64,000 nt of DNA from JALYXS01 sp051003795 (GCA_051003795.1 JBPCKZ010000201.1:16132-80131), one strand, 5' to 3'. Shown: positions 51,671 to 60,638, counted from the stretch's first letter. Translations and numbers: made by a program. Notes: generated from the sequence alone by a model not told the origin.

Positions 51671-52279
51671 CTATACAGTCGTGTGAATCGACCCTGCCCG
51701 CCGCGATTCAAACTCCGCAATCGCGGGTTCTTGCTTCAAGATGTAACCCAACTCGTCCACCCCTTCCAGCAGGCAAGTTTTCGAAAACGCATCCACGGGA
51801 AAATCCACCGCGCGGCCATCCGGCAGAATCAACTTCTGAGCGGCCAAATCGATCGTGACACAGGTTTGCGGATCGCGCGCGACCATCTCGAACAGTTCCT
51901 TGTGCACATCCGGGGGCGCCACAATCGGCAGCAGCGAATTCTTCAGCGAATTCTGCTTGAAAATATCCGCGAACGAGGTGCTGACGACCGCCCGGAATCC
52001 GAACTGCGTTAATGCCCACGGAGCATGCTCGCGCGAGCTCCCGCAACCGAAATTATCCCCGGCCAACAAGATTTGCGCATCCTTCCACTCAGGTCGGTTC
52101 AAAATGAAATCCGGCTTCGGATTTCCTTGCGCGTCATATCGCCAATCGAAAAATAGCTCTTTATCCAACCCCTCTTTCGAAGTGGTTTTCAAAAATCGCG
52201 CCGGAATAATCTGATCCGTGTCGATATTGTTGAACGGCATCGGCATCAGCCGGCTGGTGAAGTCTCTAAACGGCGTCAT
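51671..52279 (-). CDS. leuD: 3-isopropylmalate dehydratase small subunit
   Basis: A 202-residue swivel-domain subunit that, with LeuC, converts 2- to 3-isopropylmalate in leucine synthesis. Landmarks: [58 protein letters not shown] (substrate loop) and [20 protein letters not shown]. Length is normal. Its ATG overlaps the leuC stop by 4 bp, so the two subunits are translationally coupled. Confidence 0.96.
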   Translation of the reverse strand: MTPFRDFTSRLMPMPFNNIDTDQIIPARFLKTTSKEGLDKELFFDWRYDAQGNPKPDFILNRPEWKDAQILLAGDNFGCGSSREHAPWALTQFGFRAVVSTSFADIFKQNSLKNSLLPIVAPPDVHKELFEMVARDPQTCVTIDLAAQKLILPDGRAVDFPVDAFSKTCLLEGVDELGYILKQEPAIAEFESRRAGSIHTTV

Positions 52280-53691
52280 TGGCCTTGTCCTAACATCGTC
52301 CTCACATCCGCAACGGTACCCGTAACCGCGGAAGCCGCGGCAGTTAGCGGCGACGCCAGAAACGTCCGGCCGCCTTTCCCTTGCCGCCCCTCGAAGTTGC
52401 GATTGCTGGTCGAAACGCTATACTGCCCCGGCTCCAACTGATCGCCGTTCATCGCGATGCACATGGAACACCCCGGCTCGCGCCAATCGCACCCGGCATC
52501 GCGGAATATTTGGGGCAGGCCCTCGGCTTCCGCCTGCCGCTTCACTTCCTGCGATCCCGGCACCACCATCACGCGCACTTTCGGATTCACCTTGCGCCCT
52601 TTCAGCACGGATGCCGCGCTGCGCAGATCCGCGATCCGGCCATTCGTGCAGCTTCCGATGAAGACCACATCCACCGGATGCCCCAACAATTGTTGGCCGC
52701 TCTCAAGCCCCATATATTTTAGGGCGCTCGTCAGGGAATCGCGCTGCAAGGGGTCGGCGATATCGGACGGATCGGGCAGCTTTGCCGTGATCGCCATGCC
52801 CATGCCGGGGTTCGTCCCGTAAGTGATCATCGGCTCAAGTTCGCCCGCGTCTATCGAGAAAGCGCGATCGAACTTCGCGCCGTCATCGGTGGGCAACTGC
52901 TTCCAGCGCGCAATGGCGGCGTCCCACTCGGCGCCTTTCGGAGCGAATTGCCGGCCGGCGATGTACTCAAACGTCGTATCGTCCGGCGCGATCATCCCCG
53001 CGCGCGCCCCGCCTTCAATCGACATGTTGCACACTGTCATCCGCTGTTCCATGCCGAGCGCCCGGATGGCCGATCCCGAATACTCGATGATGTGCCCGGT
53101 CCCGCCGGCCACGCCGATACGGGCGATCAATCCGAGTATGATGTCTTTCGCCGTGACACCCGGCCGGAGCGTGCCATCCACGCGCACTTGAAACGTTTTC
53201 GACTTCCGCTGCAGCAGGCACTGCTTCGCCAGCACATGCTCCACTTCGCTCGTACCGATACCGAACGCCAGCGCGCCGAACGCCCCGTGCGTCGCCGTGT
53301 GGCTGTCGCCGCACACCACCGTCATGCCCGGCTGCGTAGCTCCCAGCTCCGGTCCGATAATGTGCACGATACCTTGTTTGGCGCTATGAATCCCGAAACA
53401 CGGAATGCCAAACTCGCGGCAATTGCGATCGAGCTCATCGAGTTGATGCGCCGCGATTTTATCGAGAATCGGCAAAGAACGGTCGGTGGTCGGGATGCTG
53501 TGATCGGAGGTCGCCAGCGTCAAGTCCGGCCTCCGCACCTTCAACCCGCGCTCGCGCAAACCCGAGAACGCCTGGGGAGAAGTTACCTCATGAACCAGAT
53601 GAAGATCGATGTAAAGCAGCGTGGGAGCGTCTTCCGCCGCGTGAACGACGTGCGAATCCCATACTTTTTCGATAATAGTTTTGGCACTCAT
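52276..53691 (-). CDS. leuC: 3-isopropylmalate dehydratase large subunit
   Basis: A 471-residue aconitase-family subunit carrying a 4Fe-4S cluster. It opens [21 protein letters not shown], has [52 protein letters not shown] in parts, [15 protein letters not shown] (first cluster Cys) and [20 protein letters not shown] (the other two Cys), and ends with a [19 protein letters not shown] block. All standard residues are present. It lies 13 bp after leuB and overlaps leuD. Confidence 0.97.
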   Translation of the reverse strand: MSAKTIIEKVWDSHVVHAAEDAPTLLYIDLHLVHEVTSPQAFSGLRERGLKVRRPDLTLATSDHSIPTTDRSLPILDKIAAHQLDELDRNCREFGIPCFGIHSAKQGIVHIIGPELGATQPGMTVVCGDSHTATHGAFGALAFGIGTSEVEHVLAKQCLLQRKSKTFQVRVDGTLRPGVTAKDIILGLIARIGVAGGTGHIIEYSGSAIRALGMEQRMTVCNMSIEGGARAGMIAPDDTTFEYIAGRQFAPKGAEWDAAIARWKQLPTDDGAKFDRAFSIDAGELEPMITYGTNPGMGMAITAKLPDPSDIADPLQRDSLTSALKYMGLESGQQLLGHPVDVVFIGSCTNGRIADLRSAASVLKGRKVNPKVRVMVVPGSQEVKRQAEAEGLPQIFRDAGCDWREPGCSMCIAMNGDQLEPGQYSVSTSNRNFEGRQGKGGRTFLASPLTAAASAVTGTVADVRTMLGQGQ

Positions 53692-53704
53692 AAATTTTTG
53701 TAAC

Positions 53705-54787
53705 CTAAATGGCCGCGCAGACCGCTTCCCCGACTTCTTCCGTCGTCGCCGGCGTGCCGCTGGGCCGGAGATCCGCCGTCACTCGCCCGGTCCCCAAAAC
53801 CTGTTCCATCGCGTGGTAAACCGCCGCGGCCTCTTCTTTCAGCCCGAAGCTGTATTCCAGCATCGCCGCGACCGACCCGATCGCGCCCAGCGGATTCGCC
53901 TTATTCTGCCCGGCGATGTCCGGAGCCGATCCGTGCACCGGTTCATACAACCCCACCCAAACGCCGGACGCTTTCCTCTCGCCTATCGAGGCCGAGGGCA
54001 GCATCCCGATCGAGCCGGCCAGCACCGCCGCTTCGTCGCTCAGGATATCTCCGAACATGTTCTCCGTCAGCACCACGTCGAAACGCCGCGGATTCAAGAT
54101 CAACTGCATCGCGCAGTTATCCACCAGAATGTGTTCCAGCGCCACGTCCGGATACTCACGCCCCACGTCCGTTACCACCCGCCGCCACAACTGCGAGTTC
54201 TCGAGTACGTTCGACTTATCGACCGACATCAGTTTCTTGCGGCGATTGCGCGCCAAGTGAAAAGCCGTACGCGCCACGCGGTCGATCTCGGCCTGCGTGT
54301 ACGTCATCGTATTGATGGCGCGCGTTTCGGGGCCAGTGCCCGAGATCCCGCGCGGCGTTCCGTAATAGATTCCGCCGGTCAATTCGCGGACAATAATCAT
54401 GTCCGCCCCTTCCACCAGGGCATTTTTGAGCGGCGATGAATCGAGCAGCGAAGCGTAGGCTCGCACCGGGCGCAAGTTCGCGTAGACTCCCATCGCTTTG
54501 CGGATACCCAAAAGGCCGCGCTCGGGCCGCTGCTCCGGGGGCTTGTCGTCGAATTCGGGAAGTCCCACCGCGCCGAGCAGCGTCGCGTCCGCCTGGGCGG
54601 CAAGCTCCGCGGTTGCCGGCGGCAGGGCCGAGCCGGTCTTATGGATCGCGATACCGCCCAGCAATCCTTCCGTCAGCTTAACCGAGTGCTTCCACTTTTC
54701 CGCCACATGACGGAGAACATGCACCGACTGGCGGGTGACTTCGGGGCCGATGCCGTCGCCCGGCAGAACCAGAATATTGAAATTCAA
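53705..54787 (-). CDS. leuB: 3-isopropylmalate dehydrogenase
   Basis: A 360-residue NAD-dependent enzyme that oxidises and decarboxylates 3-isopropylmalate. It opens [22 protein letters not shown], with [90 protein letters not shown] and [19 protein letters not shown]. The start is a TTG at 54787; no ATG fits the conserved N-terminus. The 40-bp spacer from leuA holds three 12-bp repeats. Confidence 0.96.
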   Translation of the reverse strand: MNFNILVLPGDGIGPEVTRQSVHVLRHVAEKWKHSVKLTEGLLGGIAIHKTGSALPPATAELAAQADATLLGAVGLPEFDDKPPEQRPERGLLGIRKAMGVYANLRPVRAYASLLDSSPLKNALVEGADMIIVRELTGGIYYGTPRGISGTGPETRAINTMTYTQAEIDRVARTAFHLARNRRKKLMSVDKSNVLENSQLWRRVVTDVGREYPDVALEHILVDNCAMQLILNPRRFDVVLTENMFGDILSDEAAVLAGSIGMLPSASIGERKASGVWVGLYEPVHGSAPDIAGQNKANPLGAIGSVAAMLEYSFGLKEEAAAVYHAMEQVLGTGRVTADLRPSGTPATTEEVGEAVCAAI

Positions 54788-54822
54788 AATTTAACCAAGA
54801 GTTTGACCAGGAGTTTGACCAG
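54787..54822. repeat. Three tandem 12-bp units in the leuA-leuB spacer
   Basis: GAGTTTGACCAG occurs twice in tandem (54799-54810, 54811-54822), preceded by the diverged unit AAATTTAACCAA (54787-54798). They fill the gap between the leuA stop and the leuB TTG start and are in the transcript. Confidence 0.75.
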
Positions 54823-54827
54823 GAAAT

Positions 54828-55997
54828 CTAGCCAACCGGCTGCGGCTCAGGCTGCTGAATTTTCGTGATAAGCGCGACGATCTCTTCATCCATGATTCCT
54901 TTCTTGCGGTCCGCGAGCGAAGTGAACGCGATGTACAACCCGTCCAGTTCTTCCCGCGTCAGAGTATAACCCAGATCCGTGCACCGGTCTTTCAGCGCAT
55001 GGCGCCCGCTATGCTTGCCAAGCACCAGCTTTCCCTCGGGCACGCCCACGGATTTCGGATCGATAATTTCGTACGTCGTCCGCTCCTTCAAGTACCCGTC
55101 TTGATGTATGCCCGCTTCATGCGCGAACGCGTTCCGCCCCACGATCGCCTTATTCGGCTGCGCGCCGAACGTAATGATGGAACTTAGCAGCTGGCTTGCG
55201 CCATAAAGGTGCTCGGTATGGATGCCCGTGCGGAAAGGATAGCGATCGTTGCGCGTCTTCAATATCATCACGATCTCTTCGAGCGAACAGTTCCCGGCGC
55301 GTTCGCCAATCCCGTTGACCGTGCACTCGATTTGCCGTGCGCCGGCCTGCAGCGCCGCGAGGGAGTTCGCAACCGCCAACCCCAAGTCGTCGTGGCAATG
55401 CACGCTCACCACCGCGGAATCGCCCAGCGCTTGCACAATGCGTCCGATCAGATCGCGGTATTCATCCGGCGTCGAGTACCCGACCGTGTCCGGGATGTTC
55501 ACCGTGCGCGCCCCCGCCGCGACCACCGCGCGCGACACCTCTTCCAGGTAGCCGGGATCGGTCCGCGCGCCGTCTTCCGCCGAGAACTCGACATCGTCCA
55601 CATAGTGCCGCGCCAACTCCACGGCCGCCACCGCCTCCTCGAGTACCTGGCTCCGCGACTTCTTCAGCTTGTACTTCAAATGGATATCGCTGGTCGCGAT
55701 GAACGTGTGAATGCGGGGCCGTTTGGCATGTTGCAGCGATCGCGCGGCGCGCTCGACATCGCCCGTGCAAGATCGCGCCAGCGCCGCCACTTGCACCCAC
55801 GGAAACTCCCGGGCGATCGCATCGACCGCCTCAAAATCGCCGTCGGACGCGATGGGGAACCCGGCTTCCAGAATATCCACCCCCAACTCCGCCAGCTTGC
55901 GCGCCAGGCGCATCTTCTCCGGCACGGTCATGCTGCACCCCGGCGATTGCTCCCCGTCGCGCAGCGTTGTGTCAAAAATCCAGACTCGATTGTTCAT
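54828..55997 (-). CDS. leuA: 2-isopropylmalate synthase, short form lacking the regulatory domain
   Basis: A 389-residue enzyme that condenses 2-oxoisovalerate with acetyl-CoA, the first step of leucine synthesis. It opens [19 protein letters not shown] and has [55 protein letters not shown] (metal His-x-Asp), [19 protein letters not shown] and [16 protein letters not shown]. Typical LeuA has about 510 residues with a C-terminal leucine-binding (LeuA dimer) domain; here the chain stops after the linker, so leucine feedback of the usual kind is not expected. Homocitrate or citramalate synthases are possible alternatives, but the leuBCD neighbours favour LeuA. First gene of the operon, divergent from a LysR gene. 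Confidence 0.92.
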   Translation of the reverse strand: MNNRVWIFDTTLRDGEQSPGCSMTVPEKMRLARKLAELGVDILEAGFPIASDGDFEAVDAIAREFPWVQVAALARSCTGDVERAARSLQHAKRPRIHTFIATSDIHLKYKLKKSRSQVLEEAVAAVELARHYVDDVEFSAEDGARTDPGYLEEVSRAVVAAGARTVNIPDTVGYSTPDEYRDLIGRIVQALGDSAVVSVHCHDDLGLAVANSLAALQAGARQIECTVNGIGERAGNCSLEEIVMILKTRNDRYPFRTGIHTEHLYGASQLLSSIITFGAQPNKAIVGRNAFAHEAGIHQDGYLKERTTYEIIDPKSVGVPEGKLVLGKHSGRHALKDRCTDLGYTLTREELDGLYIAFTSLADRKKGIMDEEIVALITKIQQPEPQPVG

Positions 55998-56039
55998 GTC
56001 GATTCGCCTCCGGATCTCCGATTATGAGTCCGGCAGCGA

Positions 56040-56056
56040 AATAAATCAAATTTATT
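56040..56056. promoter_or_regulatory. LysR-box-like dyad between leuA and lysR
   Basis: AATAAAT-CAA-ATTTATT is a 17-bp perfect inverted repeat in the short leuA-lysR gap, fitting the A/T-rich T-N11-A pattern that LysR regulators bind. It is about 43 bp upstream of leuA. Confidence 0.5.
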
Positions 56057-56068
56057 CAATTCGGGATG

Positions 56069-56089
56069 TAAATAAGAATCATTTATAAT
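56069..56089 (+). promoter_or_regulatory. lysR promoter -10 box with second dyad
   Basis: TATAAT (56084-56089) is followed 8 bp later by the lysR ATG (56098), so the message would be nearly leaderless. TAAAT (56069-56073) and ATTTA (56081-56085) form a second T-N11-A-like dyad overlapping the -10 box, suggesting autorepression. No good -35 is seen. Confidence 0.45.
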
Positions 56090-56097
56090 CGGAGGTG

Positions 56098-56967
56098 ATG
56101 GAGCTCTATCCCCTTCACGTTTTCCTCACTATTGCCAATGAAAAGAGCTTTTCCCGAGCCGCCGAAAAGCTTTTTCGCACTCAGCCGGCCGTTTCTCTGG
56201 CGCTTCAGCGTCTCGAAACCGATTTGGGCGAAAAGTTGATCGACCGCTCGGGTAAAGAGCTGATCCTGACCGATGCGGGCCGCACGGTAATGGAATACGC
56301 GCGCCGCTTCGAGAATCTCACCGCCGAACTCGGTAATTCCATCGCCGAACTGCGCGACAATTCCGCCGGACGCCTTACAATAGGCGCCAATGAATCCACC
56401 GCGCTCTATCTCTTGCATCACATCGACCGCTACCGCCGCCTCTACCCTAAAGTCAAAATTCAGATCCGCCGCAGCCTTTCCAGCCGCATTCCCGCCGAGC
56501 TCATCGACGGCAATCTGGAGCTGGGCGTAATCAGCTACGAGCCCCGCGACGAGCGCCTGGTTTCGAAAGTGATCTATAGCGACTCCCTGGTGCTCGCGGT
56601 TTCACCGCAGCACCGGTTCGCGGGCCGCAAATCCATTTCCATATCGGAATTAGGCATGGAAACGTTTATCGCCCACAACGTCCTTTCCCCCTACCGCGAG
56701 ATCGTGCTGCGCGAATTTCAGCGCCACAAGGTCCCGCTCAATATGGACATTGAGATGCCGACCATCGAAACGATTCGCAAACTGGTGCAAAGTGACTTGG
56801 GCGTCGCTTTCATCCCGCGAATGTGCGTCGAAGACGAGCTCGCGAACCAGACGCTTTGCGCGGTTAAGGTCGCGGAGCTTCACGTCGAGAGGAAGATCCA
56901 TCTGGTTCATCCTTCGCGCCGCGCCCTGAGCTACGCGGCCAACGCATTTCTCGAAGTGATCGAATAA
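56098..56967 (+). CDS. LysR-family transcriptional regulator, divergent from the leu operon
   Basis: A 289-residue regulator. The N-terminal helix-turn-helix is YPLHVFLTIANEKSFSRAAE...TQPAVSLALQRLETDLGEKLIDR in parts, followed by a linker helix and a periplasmic-binding-like effector domain from about residue 90 (GRLTIGANESTALYLLH, YPKVKIQIRRSL, ELGVISYEPRDERLV, LGVAFIPRMCVEDEL). Size and layout are standard. I chose the ATG at 56098; a GTG one codon earlier is possible. Being divergent from leuA with two LysR-type dyads between, it probably controls leuABCD; in enterobacteria LeuO and in others LeuR-type LysR proteins do so. The effector is unknown. Confidence 0.9.
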   Translation: MELYPLHVFLTIANEKSFSRAAEKLFRTQPAVSLALQRLETDLGEKLIDRSGKELILTDAGRTVMEYARRFENLTAELGNSIAELRDNSAGRLTIGANESTALYLLHHIDRYRRLYPKVKIQIRRSLSSRIPAELIDGNLELGVISYEPRDERLVSKVIYSDSLVLAVSPQHRFAGRKSISISELGMETFIAHNVLSPYREIVLREFQRHKVPLNMDIEMPTIETIRKLVQSDLGVAFIPRMCVEDELANQTLCAVKVAELHVERKIHLVHPSRRALSYAANAFLEVIE

Positions 56968-56969
56968 AC

Positions 56970-56984
56970 GGGACACATTGTCCC
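56970..56984. repeat. 15-bp palindrome GGGACA-N3-TGTCCC, first copy
   Basis: GGGACACATTGTCCC lies 3 bp after the lysR stop. It could act as a weak terminator stem or a protein-binding site; the same arms recur at 57094-57108. Confidence 0.6.
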
Positions 56985-57093
56985 TTCGGCGGGGGCGGCA
57001 CGCCCGGCAGGGCCGTTCGTGAGAAAGACGCCATTGCCGCTAACACTTTAGACTCTTCCGATAACCCGCGAGCACCCGGAAAGGCACGTTTGG

Positions 57094-57108
57094 GGGACAA
57101 CTTGTCCC
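57094..57108. repeat. 15-bp palindrome GGGACA-N3-TGTCCC, second copy
   Basis: GGGACAACTTGTCCC has the same six-base arms as the copy at 56970 and a different 3-bp centre. The two lie 124 bp apart in the non-coding 300-bp gap before the subtilase pair. No gene is seen in this gap. Confidence 0.6.
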
Positions 57109-57156
57109 AATCCGGCTTCACCACGCGACAAAAAAGTGACATCGAATCAACTACTT

Positions 57157-57230
57157 GGCGCGAAAAGGCGTTGGCCTTAACTTTGCTTTTATCGGCGCGA
57201 AAAGGCGTTGGCCTTAACTTTGCTTTTATC
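57157..57230. repeat. Perfect 37-bp tandem duplication
   Basis: The unit beginning GGCGCGAAAAGGCGTTGGCC and ending CTTTTATC is present at 57157-57193 and again at 57194-57230 without a mismatch. It lies in the leader of the first subtilase, 37 bp before its start. Confidence 0.92.
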
Positions 57231-57267
57231 CGTGACGGCTTATCTAGCCGCATTTCAAGGAGAAGTA

Positions 57268-58965
57268 GTGAAAACAACGTCTAAATTAACTCTTTTGTCG
57301 AGTCTCGCGGCGCTGGCGTTTGCCGGGCCAAAAATTTCACCGGATTTGCGCGGACTCGATCCGGCATCCACCGCGAGCGTGATCGTCCAATACAAGCACC
57401 CGCCAATGCCCGTTTCCCACCAGAAGGTTGCGAGCCAGGGCGGCGTGCTCCAGCAGGTATTTCAGGCGGTTAAGGGTGCAACCTACACGCTCCCGCTGAG
57501 CGCGCTGAAGAGCCTTGAAGCGGACGACGAAGTGTTATACGTATCTCCGAACCGCAGACTGCAGCGCGCGGCCGCTAGCTTCACTTACGATTACACCCCC
57601 CAAACCGTGGGTGCATCCACGGTCGCTCCCGGACTCGCCAACGATGTTGGAGTGGCCGTGATTGACAGCGGCATAACTACGGATCGTGATTTGACCGGCT
57701 TCTTGGGATTTAATAACAGCGTCGTTTACGAGCAGAGCTTCGTCCCCGGTGGCGCCGGTGGCGACGCTTACGGCCATGGCACGCATGTCGCGGGCATTAT
57801 CGCCGGAAATGGCAGAAACTCGGCGGGGCCTCTCTTTTCGCATCAGATAAAAGGCATTGCCCCGGGATCGAATCTCATCGACTTGCGTGTCCTGGATCAG
57901 AACGGGAACGGCACGGATGCGATGGTCATTGAGGCGATCGAGCAGGCCATCGCCCTGAAAACGAAATACAACATTCGCGTGATCAATCTTTCGCTCGGAC
58001 GGCCGGTTTTTGAGAGCTATACTCTCGATCCTCTTTGCCAAGCGGTGGAATCCGCCTGGAAGGCGGGTATCGTCGTGGTTGTCGCCGCCGGAAACTCGGG
58101 GCGCGATAACTCCGCCGGCACCATGGGATACGCGACGATCACGTCGCCGGGCAACGATCCATTGGTCATCACCGTCGGCGCGATGAAGACGCAAAGCACC
58201 CCGGGAACAGGCGACGACACGGTTGCGACTTATAGCTCGAAAGGTCCCACCCTGCTCGACCACATCGTAAAGCCCGACATTCTCGCGCCGGGAAATCAGG
58301 TGTTCTCCATCCTCGACCGGAATAGCACGCTCGCCAACAAATATCCGCAAAATGTCGTGGCGAGTTCGGCGTATCAGAATTCGCCGGCCCTGCTGCCGTC
58401 CAGTTACTTTATATTAAGCGGGACGAGCATGTCGGCCGCCGTCGTGAGCGGCGCGTCGGCGCTGCTGATCGGCCAGGACGCCACGCTGACGCCCGACCAG
58501 GTCAAAGCGCGGTTGATGAGGACCGCGTCGAAGACCTTCCCGGCAAGTAGCCAAGTGACCGTTACCGATCCGGCGACGAACGTCACGACCACCTATGTCA
58601 GCCAGTACGATCTATTCACGGTGGGATCCGGTTACTTAAACATTCCGGCCGCACTCGCGAATCGAGATATGCTTCCGGCTGGCTCGTCTGGACAATCTCC
58701 CGTGGCGATGACCGATTCGGCGTCGGGAAATGTGTATGTCGTCAACGGCAATTCGGCGGTTTGGGGTACGTCCGCGGTTTGGGGTACTTCAGCCGTGTGG
58801 GGCACTTCCGCGGTTTGGGGGACCTCTGTATTTGTCGGCGGAAACTCGGCGGTATGGGGGACTTCGGCGGTTTGGGGAACCTCGGCGGTATGGGGAACCA
58901 GCGCGGTTTGGGGTACCGGTAATGGCGCGGTTTCCGAGAATTTGACCGTTGTCGGCGAAATCTAA
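57268..58965 (+). CDS. Secreted S8 subtilase with SAVWGT repeats
   Basis: A 565-residue exported serine protease. A signal peptide (KTTSKLTLLSSLAALAFAG) is followed by an I9-like propeptide (about 35-100; VIVQYKHPPM, ALKSLEADDEVLYVSPNR). The S8 domain has its triad at Asp 133 (VAVIDSGI), His 173 (GHGTHVAGI) and Ser 387 (LSGTSMSAA). The last 75 residues contain two blocks of four SAVWGT hexapeptides. The GTG at 57268 has AAGGAGA in front and fits the signal peptide. A second, similar protease gene follows 29 bp later, so the pair forms an operon from a gene duplication. The repeat tail may bind the surface or another polymer; its role is not known to me. Confidence 0.92.
   Translation: MKTTSKLTLLSSLAALAFAGPKISPDLRGLDPASTASVIVQYKHPPMPVSHQKVASQGGVLQQVFQAVKGATYTLPLSALKSLEADDEVLYVSPNRRLQRAAASFTYDYTPQTVGASTVAPGLANDVGVAVIDSGITTDRDLTGFLGFNNSVVYEQSFVPGGAGGDAYGHGTHVAGIIAGNGRNSAGPLFSHQIKGIAPGSNLIDLRVLDQNGNGTDAMVIEAIEQAIALKTKYNIRVINLSLGRPVFESYTLDPLCQAVESAWKAGIVVVVAAGNSGRDNSAGTMGYATITSPGNDPLVITVGAMKTQSTPGTGDDTVATYSSKGPTLLDHIVKPDILAPGNQVFSILDRNSTLANKYPQNVVASSAYQNSPALLPSSYFILSGTSMSAAVVSGASALLIGQDATLTPDQVKARLMRTASKTFPASSQVTVTDPATNVTTTYVSQYDLFTVGSGYLNIPAALANRDMLPAGSSGQSPVAMTDSASGNVYVVNGNSAVWGTSAVWGTSAVWGTSAVWGTSVFVGGNSAVWGTSAVWGTSAVWGTSAVWGTGNGAVSENLTVVGEI
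58753..58917 (+). repeat. Eight SAVWGT-coding 18-bp repeats in two blocks of four
   Basis: 58753-58824 and 58846-58917 each encode four consecutive SAVWGT units, separated by the seven residues SVFVGGN. The DNA units differ at third positions, so the peptide, not the DNA, is conserved. Confidence 0.9.
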
Positions 58966-58994
58966 GTTTGTTTTGAGAATTTACAAGGAGAATC

Positions 58995-60494
58995 GTGAAA
59001 AGGTTAATTCATAAAAAGACACAACTCATCGTGATCGTTGTATCGATGAGTCTATCGAGCGCCGCGTGGGCCGGGAGCGAGAAGCTTTCGAAGGAATTGC
59101 AATCGGGGGTTGCGGCGCAAAACATCGATGTGATCGTTCAATATCGGGTCACGCCAACCGAGGCGCACCACCAGAAAGTCGCCGATAAAGGCGGGGTGCT
59201 CCAGCATAAAATGGATTTCATTAAGGCCGGTCACTATAGTGTGCCGGCTAGCGCTCTGAAAGACCTTGCAAACGATCCGGATGTGGCGTTCATCAGCCCG
59301 AACCGACCGGTGAGAGCCCATCTCGATCAGGCCGCGGCAACCATCGGCTCCGACCTCGCGTATCAGTTCAGCGTCAACGGCAGCGGTGTCGGCATCGCTC
59401 TCATCGATAGCGGCGTCGGCCATCACGACGATTTGATAAACAAGGTCATCTATGAGCAGAGCTTCGTAGCCGGCAGCACCGACGATCTGTTCGGCCATGG
59501 CACGCACGTGGCGGGAATCCTCGCCGGTTCCGGCATGGACTCCACGGGAACAATTTACACCCGCACTTTCAAGGGCGTCGCCACCGGCGTCAACCTCATT
59601 GACCTGAAAGTGCTCGATCAGAATGGCAATGGTACCGACAGTAGCGTGATCCAGGCCATTCAGGCGGCCATCGCCCTCAAGAGCACCTACAACATCCGCG
59701 TGATTAATTTGTCACTCGGCCGCCCGGTATTTGAAAGCTACAAGATCGATCCGCTCTGCCAGGCCGTCGAACAGGCCTGGAAGGCCGGCATCGTCGTCGC
59801 GGTCGCCGCGGGCAACTACGGCCGCACCAACCCAACTACAACCTACGGCTATGGAACCATCACGGCCCCAGGCAACGACCCGTACGTTATCACGGTCGGC
59901 GCCATGAAGGACATGGGTACCACGACGAAGAGCGACGATGCGATCGCCACTTACAGCTCGAAAGGGCCAACGTCGTTTGACATGGTTGTGAAACCGGATC
60001 TGGTGGCGCCCGGCAATCTGATCGATTCGACGCTCGCTCCCCTCAGCACATTCACCACGAGTTACCCTTTGACGGCCATCGCGACACAATTTTTTGAGTC
60101 GCTTGGCAATTCCAAGGCGTCAAAGAAATACCTGATGCTGAGCGGTACCAGCATGGCGACGCCATTCGTTAGCGCGGCGGCGGCCCTGCTCATTCAGCAG
60201 AACCCGCAAATTACACCCGACCAGGTGAAAGCGCGGCTGATGAAAACGGCGTCCAAGCAGTTTCCGGTGACCAGTTCTACACCGATCCGGCGACGAAGAT
60301 CACCTATAAATCCCAGTACGATATCTTCACCGTCGGTGCCGGTTATCTCAACGTCGACGCGGCTCTCGCCAGCACCGATCTCGCGGCCGCGGGGCAGAGC
60401 GCGAATTCACCCACCGTGGTATTCAGCGGCAACGCCAGTGCCGGCACCGCGACGTTCGTCATGGGACAGAACGTCGTCTGGGGCTCGAACGTAG
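58995..60494 (+). CDS. Secreted S8 subtilase, paralogue with frameshifted C-terminus
   Basis: A second subtilase, with the layout of the first: signal peptide (KTQLIVIVVSMSLSSAAWA), I9-like propeptide and S8 domain with Asp 138 (ALIDSGV), His 171 (GHGTHVAGI) and Ser 386 (LSGTSMATP). Long identical stretches such as VINLSLGRPVFES show recent duplication. From about residue 427 the frame is lost: PVTSSTPIRRRR replaces the expected QFYTDPATKITY seen one base over, and the rest is a basic Ser/Pro/Arg-rich sequence unrelated to the family. The catalytic domain is otherwise complete, so the product may still be active but lacks its repeat tail. GTG start at 58995 after AAGGAG. Confidence 0.85.
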   Translation: MKRLIHKKTQLIVIVVSMSLSSAAWAGSEKLSKELQSGVAAQNIDVIVQYRVTPTEAHHQKVADKGGVLQHKMDFIKAGHYSVPASALKDLANDPDVAFISPNRPVRAHLDQAAATIGSDLAYQFSVNGSGVGIALIDSGVGHHDDLINKVIYEQSFVAGSTDDLFGHGTHVAGILAGSGMDSTGTIYTRTFKGVATGVNLIDLKVLDQNGNGTDSSVIQAIQAAIALKSTYNIRVINLSLGRPVFESYKIDPLCQAVEQAWKAGIVVAVAAGNYGRTNPTTTYGYGTITAPGNDPYVITVGAMKDMGTTTKSDDAIATYSSKGPTSFDMVVKPDLVAPGNLIDSTLAPLSTFTTSYPLTAIATQFFESLGNSKASKKYLMLSGTSMATPFVSAAAALLIQQNPQITPDQVKARLMKTASKQFPVTSSTPIRRRRSPINPSTISSPSVPVISTSTRLSPAPISRPRGRARIHPPWYSAATPVPAPRRSSWDRTSSGART

Positions 60495-60601
60495 TTTGGG
60501 GATCGAACGTCGTGTGGGGCTCGAACGTAGTTTGGGGTTCCAGCATAACCGGCTCCAACATCATCGACACCATGGCGATTCTTACCGGAGGCGACCAGTA
60601 A
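60275..60601 (+). pseudogene. Out-of-frame C-terminal tail of the second subtilase
   Basis: In the shifted frame the sequence reads FYTDPATKITYKSQYDIFTVG, then AALASTDLAAAGQSANSPTV, FVMGQNVVWGS and three further NVVWGS units (60470-60541), ending IIDTMAILTGGDQ and TAA. It aligns with the end of the first subtilase, whose repeats read SAVWGT. One missing base near 60275 accounts for the shift. Confidence 0.85.
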
Positions 60602-60609
60602 CTCGCCGC

Positions 60610-60638
60610 GGGGATGCCGGTCCAGTGCCGGCATCCCC
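60610..60638. terminator. Hairpin between convergent subtilase and M28 genes
   Basis: GGGGATGCCGG (60610-60620) and CCGGCATCCCC (60628-60638) form an 11-bp perfect stem with a 7-base loop. It follows the subtilase stop and precedes the M28 stop (60643), so it could end transcription from both sides; the U tract is short (ATCTTT). Confidence 0.7.

Noticed and set aside
58753..58917. Short regular repeats considered as a CRISPR array
   Set aside because: The units are 18 bp in tandem without spacers, in frame, and encode SAVWGT inside a protease; not an array.
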